From positions 1 to 8,463 of the forward strand of contig JAFYPY010000014.1 in the NCBI GenBank assembly GCA_017547345.1: DNA of 8,463 nt, given 5' to 3'. The DNA is from Bacillota bacterium. Lineage in GTDB: Bacteria > Bacillota_A > Clostridia > Peptostreptococcales > Anaerovoracaceae. Numbering within the stretch: the first letter of the stretch is position 1; every line of letters begins with the position of its first letter. The translations under genes were made by a program, and so were the position numbers. Below the pieces are notes generated by a model. That model worked only from the letters and a program-made list of their open reading frames with translations, was not told the DNA's origin and made no database searches. This document shows, piece after piece, positions 5,558 to 8,463 of the stretch.

Positions 5558-6094
5558 TTATTTACCCTCAATATAATCAAGAAGCTCATCTGCATTGTCA
5601 GAAATTCTAAAAATACCTAAATGTTCATCTTTTAAGAAGCCCTCAGTAGAGGCTTTTTTTATTATAGCTTCAATGTCATCATAATAGTGATTGATATTGA
5701 AGATTGCAATAGGTTTGTTGTGTCTTCCAAGCTGTTTTAATGTGAGGATTTCGAAAAACTCTTCAAAGGTTCCGATTCCTCCGGGAACGATTATGAAGGC
5801 GTCGGAGTTATCTTCCATAAGCTGTTTTCTTTCGCGCATAGTATCGGTAAAGATAAACTCTGTACAATCTGCAAAAAGTACACCTGGCTTATCGAAAAAT
5901 CTAGGGGCGATACCAAGGCTCTTGCCATCATTTTCGGAAAGACCACGCACCGCTGCGCCCATAAGGCCTGTAGCGCCACCACCAAAAACCAACCCATGGC
6001 CACGAAGTGCCATTGTTTTGCCAAGTTCGGTTACTTTTTCAAAATATAAATTATTGATATCTTCACTACTTGCACCAAAAAGACAAATGTTCAT
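5558..6094 (-). CDS. LOG-family phosphoribohydrolase (TIGR00730-like)
   Basis: 178-residue Rossmann-fold protein of the LOG (lysine decarboxylase-like) family, whose characterised members release the base from nucleoside 5'-monophosphates, including cytokinin ribotides. Signature motifs are present: GGGATGLMG (38-46), MRERK (86-90), and the catalytic and phosphate-binding PGGIGTFEEFFE (104-115). No PLP-binding lysine decarboxylase domain exists, so a decarboxylase label would be an error. The length is at the short end of the family (about 180-190). On the minus strand GAGGT lies about 9 bases before the ATG. The gene follows PEP carboxykinase by 57 bases with a terminator-like hairpin between and no clear promoter of its own. 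The physiological substrate here is unknown; a nucleotide-salvage or housekeeping role is inference. Confidence 0.9.
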   Translation of the reverse strand: MNICLFGASSEDINNLYFEKVTELGKTMALRGHGLVFGGGATGLMGAAVRGLSENDGKSLGIAPRFFDKPGVLFADCTEFIFTDTMRERKQLMEDNSDAFIIVPGGIGTFEEFFEILTLKQLGRHNKPIAIFNINHYYDDIEAIIKKASTEGFLKDEHLGIFRISDNADELLDYIEGK

Positions 6095-6120
6095 AAATTA
6101 ATACCTCATACTCATAATAG

Positions 6121-6145
6121 AAAAGGGGCTATCAAAAGCCCCTTT
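6121..6145 (-). terminator. Terminator-like hairpin between PEPCK and LOG genes
   Basis: Read on the minus strand, AAAGGGGCT pairs perfectly with AGCCCCTTT (arms 6137-6145 and 6122-6130) around a six-base loop, followed by TTCTATTAT. It begins 7 bases after the PEPCK stop and should stop most PEPCK transcripts. The LOG start is only 27 bases beyond it, so LOG expression may depend on incomplete termination. Confidence 0.8.
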
Positions 6146-6151
6146 AATTAT

Positions 6152-7915
6152 TTACTTTAAATCTTCTTCTAACTTAGCTAAGCTTTCAGTTAATTCAGCT
6201 GGGATATGGTCGAACTTTGAGTACCATTCTTTGATACCTTCAAGCTCTTTTCTCCAAGTTCCCTTGTCAACTGTCAATAATTCTTCTAACTGAGCATCAG
6301 TTAAATCGATACCTTCAAGGTCTAAAGCTTCTTTAGTTGGAACATACCCAAGAGGAGTTTCAACAGCATCAGCTTCGCCATCACAACGTTCAAGAGCCCA
6401 AAGTAGAGCACGCATATTGTCTCCGAAACCTGGCCAAATGAAGTTGTCGTCTTCATCTCTACGGAACCAGTTAACATTGAATACTTTAGGTGGGTTAGTC
6501 ATCTTCTTGCCCATTTCAATCCAGTGCTGGAAGTAGTCTCCCATATGATATCCACAGAATGGAAGCATTGCCATAGGGTCGTAACGAACTACTCCTACTG
6601 CACCATCAGCAGCTGCAGTTGTCTGAGAAGACATCTTTGAACCCATGAATACACCGTGGTTCCAGTCACGAGACTGACAGATTAGAGGTTCTGCTTTGGA
6701 ACGACGTCCACCGAAGATGATTGCACTGATAGGAACACCTTCTCCTGTTGAGAATTCATCAGCGATGGATGGACAGTTGATCGCAGGTGCTGTAAATCTT
6801 GAGTTTGGATGAGCACCCTTTTCTGTTGCTGTTTCAACATTCCATGGGTTTCCTCTCCAGTCTTCACCGTTTACTGGTGCAGGCTGGTCAAGGCTTTCCC
6901 ACCATACTGTATTATCATCTAAGTTTCTGCATACATTAGTATAAATAGTATTCTTCTTAGTAGTCATAAGAGCGTTGTTGTTGCTCTTGCTGTTTGTACC
7001 AGGAGCTACGCCGAAGAAACCATTTTCTGGGTTAACAGCATATAATCTGCCGTCTTCACCAACTCTTAACCATGCGATATCGTCACCTACAGTGTAAACT
7101 TTGTAGCCCTTTTCCTGAAGGTGCTTAGGTGGAATTAGCATTGCTAAGTTTGTCTTACCGCAAGCACTTGGGAATGCAGCGGAAATGTATTTCTTTTCGC
7201 CAGTTGGGCTTTCGATACAAAGAATAAGCATATGTTCTGCCATCCATCCTTCTTCTCTACCAAGCCAAGAACCAATACGAAGAGCGAAGCACTTCTTACC
7301 AAGAAGTACGTTACCGCCGTAAGCGGAGTTAATGCTCCAGATTGTGTTGTCTTCTGGGAAATGAGCTATGTATTTGTTGTCTGCATCAATCTGAGCCTTT
7401 GAGTGAAGACACTTAGTGAAATCAGCACCTTCGTTAAGCAACTTAATAACAGGCGCACCAACCCTTGTCATGATGTGCATAGAAAGAACTACGTAGATTG
7501 AGTCTGTAAGTTCGATACCAATCTTTGCAAATTCAGTTCCAGGTACACCCATGGAGAATGGAATTGCATACATTGTACGACCTTTCATTGAATCCTTAAA
7601 TAAAGGACGCATCTTGTCATACATTTCGTCTTTCTGAACCCAGTTGTTAGTTGGACCTGCATCTTTCTGATAAGTTGTACAGATTACAGTTCTCTTTTCG
7701 TCTCTTGCTACGTCTCTTGGGTGAGTTCTGTAGTAATAGCAGCCAGGTAATTTTTCCTGATTTAGCTTAATCATTTCGCCTGTAGCACAAGCTTCTGCTC
7801 TTAAGCCTTCAAGCTGTTCTTCTGAACCATCGATCCATACGATGTTGTCTGGATTTGTAAGCGCAGCACATTCCTTTACCCATTCAAGTACGTTAGTATT
7901 CTTAATCTCGATCAT
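6152..7915 (-). CDS. pckG: Phosphoenolpyruvate carboxykinase (GTP)
   Basis: Interconverts oxaloacetate + GTP and PEP + CO2 + GDP in the cytoplasm. At 587 residues it fits the GTP-dependent family (about 600), not the ATP type (about 530). Key motifs: YAIPFSMG (116-123), YGGN (199-202), the P-loop with the GTP-type cysteine FPSACGKTN (248-256; C252), TVGDDIAWLR with metal-binding aspartates (275-284), GRRS (403-406), and the guanine-binding region NWFRRDEDDNFIWPGFGDN (482-500). All catalytic regions appear intact. The ATG at 7915 has a good ribosome binding site (minus strand AGAGGAAGAG, 7 bases from GAGG to the start). It has its own promoter at 8004-8032 with flanking inverted repeats and a following hairpin terminator. 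In anaerobes the enzyme often runs towards oxaloacetate; direction here cannot be told from sequence. Confidence 0.97.
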   Translation of the reverse strand: MIEIKNTNVLEWVKECAALTNPDNIVWIDGSEEQLEGLRAEACATGEMIKLNQEKLPGCYYYRTHPRDVARDEKRTVICTTYQKDAGPTNNWVQKDEMYDKMRPLFKDSMKGRTMYAIPFSMGVPGTEFAKIGIELTDSIYVVLSMHIMTRVGAPVIKLLNEGADFTKCLHSKAQIDADNKYIAHFPEDNTIWSINSAYGGNVLLGKKCFALRIGSWLGREEGWMAEHMLILCIESPTGEKKYISAAFPSACGKTNLAMLIPPKHLQEKGYKVYTVGDDIAWLRVGEDGRLYAVNPENGFFGVAPGTNSKSNNNALMTTKKNTIYTNVCRNLDDNTVWWESLDQPAPVNGEDWRGNPWNVETATEKGAHPNSRFTAPAINCPSIADEFSTGEGVPISAIIFGGRRSKAEPLICQSRDWNHGVFMGSKMSSQTTAAADGAVGVVRYDPMAMLPFCGYHMGDYFQHWIEMGKKMTNPPKVFNVNWFRRDEDDNFIWPGFGDNMRALLWALERCDGEADAVETPLGYVPTKEALDLEGIDLTDAQLEELLTVDKGTWRKELEGIKEWYSKFDHIPAELTESLAKLEEDLK

Positions 7916-7973
7916 TTCTCTTCCTCTCTATCGAATTTTAAGATATAAGTTATTAAATAATTAAACATAAGTA

Positions 7974-7999
7974 GCAGGCGTGAAGACCTTCACACCTAC
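7974..7999 (-). promoter_or_regulatory. Palindrome at the PEPCK transcription start (operator or leader hairpin)
   Basis: A 26-base inverted repeat with 11-bp arms (7974-7984 with 7989-7999, two G-T pairs as RNA) and a four-base centre. The core reads AGGTGTGAAG / CTTCACGCCT on the minus strand. It lies immediately downstream of the -10 box and covers the predicted start near 7997. It could be a repressor operator, as its position would block RNA polymerase, or form a hairpin at the very 5' end of the mRNA that stabilises it. There is no U-run after it, so it is not a terminator. Confidence 0.6.
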
Positions 8000-8003
8000 G
8001 AAC

Positions 8004-8032
8004 ATTTTAACACTCAGGGCTTTTATTATCAA
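8004..8032 (-). promoter_or_regulatory. Promoter of the PEPCK gene
   Basis: On the minus strand TTGATA (8032 to 8027) and TAAAAT (8009 to 8004) are spaced by exactly 17 bases, and a TG precedes the -10 by one base (extended -10). The predicted start near 7997 gives an untranslated leader of about 80 bases. This is the best-formed sigma-A type promoter in the window. Confidence 0.75.
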
Positions 8033-8033
8033 G

Positions 8034-8053
8034 CACAAAACATACTATTTGTG
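8034..8053. promoter_or_regulatory. Dyad CACAAA-N8-TTTGTG upstream of the PEPCK promoter
   Basis: A perfect 6-8-6 inverted repeat, one base upstream of the -35 box and centred about 46 bases before the predicted start. The position suits an activator contacting RNA polymerase. The spacing and shape resemble sites of dimeric regulators of the CRP/FNR type, but the sequence does not identify one. An imperfect outer repeat (AGGGC around 8016-8020 and GCCCT around 8060-8064) surrounds it. Confidence 0.4.
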
Positions 8054-8084
8054 TGCCTTGCCCTAATGGAACAATAGGAACTTC

Positions 8085-8123
8085 AAAAAAAGATAAAACC
8101 CCGGGAGACACATCCGGGGTTTT
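8085..8123 (-). terminator. Intrinsic terminator of rpsT
   Basis: AAAACCCCGG (8095-8104) pairs perfectly with CCGGGGTTTT (8114-8123) around a nine-base loop. On the minus strand the stem is followed by TTTTATCTTTTTTT, a strong U-tract. The trailer between the rpsT stop and this stem (8124-8175) holds only a small hairpin, GTGCAT (8138-8143) with ATGCAC (8151-8156), and a C-rich stretch. The terminator insulates the PEPCK promoter from rpsT transcription. Confidence 0.92.
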
Positions 8124-8175
8124 CGCGCTCTATCGCTGTGCATTTAACTTATGCACGGGTGGGGACGGGTGAGAC

Positions 8176-8448
8176 TTATTTTGCAGTGTTTGCTGCGTTG
8201 AATCTTTTTGTTAGTCTGGAAACTTTTCTGGAAGCAGCCTTCTTGGAGATAGTTCCCTTTGCTGCAGCCTGCATAAGCTTCTTTTCTGCAAGAGCTAACT
8301 TTTCCTTTGCTACTGCTAAATCACCTTCAGCCATAGCAGCTTCGAAGTTCTTTAAGATAGCCTTAAGATGGTTCTTAATTCTTCTGTTTCTTGCAGTCTT
8401 CTTGTCGATAACTCTGATTCTTTTCTTTGCGGATTTGATGTTTGCCAT
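8176..8448 (-). CDS. rpsT: 30S ribosomal protein S20
   Basis: 90-residue, Lys/Ala-rich protein binding 16S rRNA early in 30S assembly. The N-terminus MANIKSAKKRIR, followed by ARNRRIKNHLKA, and the C-terminal KAASRKVSRLTKRFN are typical of S20, and the length matches the family (about 87-90). The start is fixed by the conserved N-terminus. The upstream sequence available is short; GGGG (8458-8461 region on the minus strand complement) lies about 10 bases before the ATG and is a weak ribosome binding site, perhaps clipped by the window edge. Transcribed alone towards its own terminator; the promoter is outside the window. Confidence 0.98.
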   Translation of the reverse strand: MANIKSAKKRIRVIDKKTARNRRIKNHLKAILKNFEAAMAEGDLAVAKEKLALAEKKLMQAAAKGTISKKAASRKVSRLTKRFNAANTAK

Positions 8449-8463
8449 AATTTTTTTACCCCA

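Noticed and set aside
5691..6101. 136-codon plus-strand frame opposite the LOG gene
   Set aside because: It is the antisense shadow of a clear LOG-family protein with intact motifs; its own product has an Ser/Pro/Lys-rich composition with no family resemblance.
7916..8003. Riboswitch or attenuator in the PEPCK leader
   Set aside because: The leader is only about 80 bases, has one hairpin and no terminator or conserved aptamer core.
8153..8171. ACGGGTG direct repeat and G-rich tract as a possible quadruplex
   Set aside because: Only three G-tracts are present and the repeat is very short; it lies in the rpsT trailer and no function can be supported.

Overview
The window looks like the chromosome of a low-to-moderate GC, Gram-positive anaerobe of the Clostridia. 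This is inferred from A/T-rich codon use, strong purine-rich ribosome binding sites, a GTP-type PEP carboxykinase, a YerC/TrpR-like regulator, and the families present. I cannot fix the genus from sequence alone. No IS element, CRISPR array, tRNA or rRNA was seen.

Layout. The plus strand (1-5416) carries: an exported coiled-coil M23 murein hydrolase whose 5' end lies off the window; recJ (single-strand DNA exonuclease); a small YerC/TrpR-like helix-turn-helix protein followed by an intrinsic terminator; then three overlapping, translationally coupled genes: a metallo-beta-lactamase-fold hydrolase, recX (RecA modulator) and tcdA (tRNA t6A to ct6A cyclising dehydratase). The minus strand (8448 down to 5558) carries: rpsT (ribosomal protein S20) with its terminator; a well-formed promoter with two inverted repeats; GTP-dependent PEP carboxykinase; a terminator-like hairpin; and a LOG-family phosphoribohydrolase. 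The two blocks converge at about 5417-5557.

The most interesting part is the 305-base gap between tcdA and the LOG gene (5253-5557). It is not empty. It encodes a 27-residue single-helix membrane peptide resembling the putative holin-like toxin (Hol-Tox) family, with its own promoter. A 9-bp hairpin covers its Shine-Dalgarno sequence. A perfect 13-bp symmetrical terminator stem and a second 3' hairpin follow, and a plausible opposing promoter could make a short antisense RNA across the 3' end. A 14-nt stretch of the 5' leader is nearly complementary to the far 3' end, allowing a 5'-3' long-distance pairing like that controlling several type I toxin mRNAs. Together these features support a chromosomal type I toxin-antitoxin module.

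Functional themes are DNA repair and recombination control (recJ, recX), cell-wall remodelling, tRNA modification, central carbon metabolism (PEPCK) and translation (S20). The PEPCK promoter, with a long palindrome at the predicted transcript start and a second dyad next to the -35 box, is the best candidate for regulated expression outside the toxin locus.
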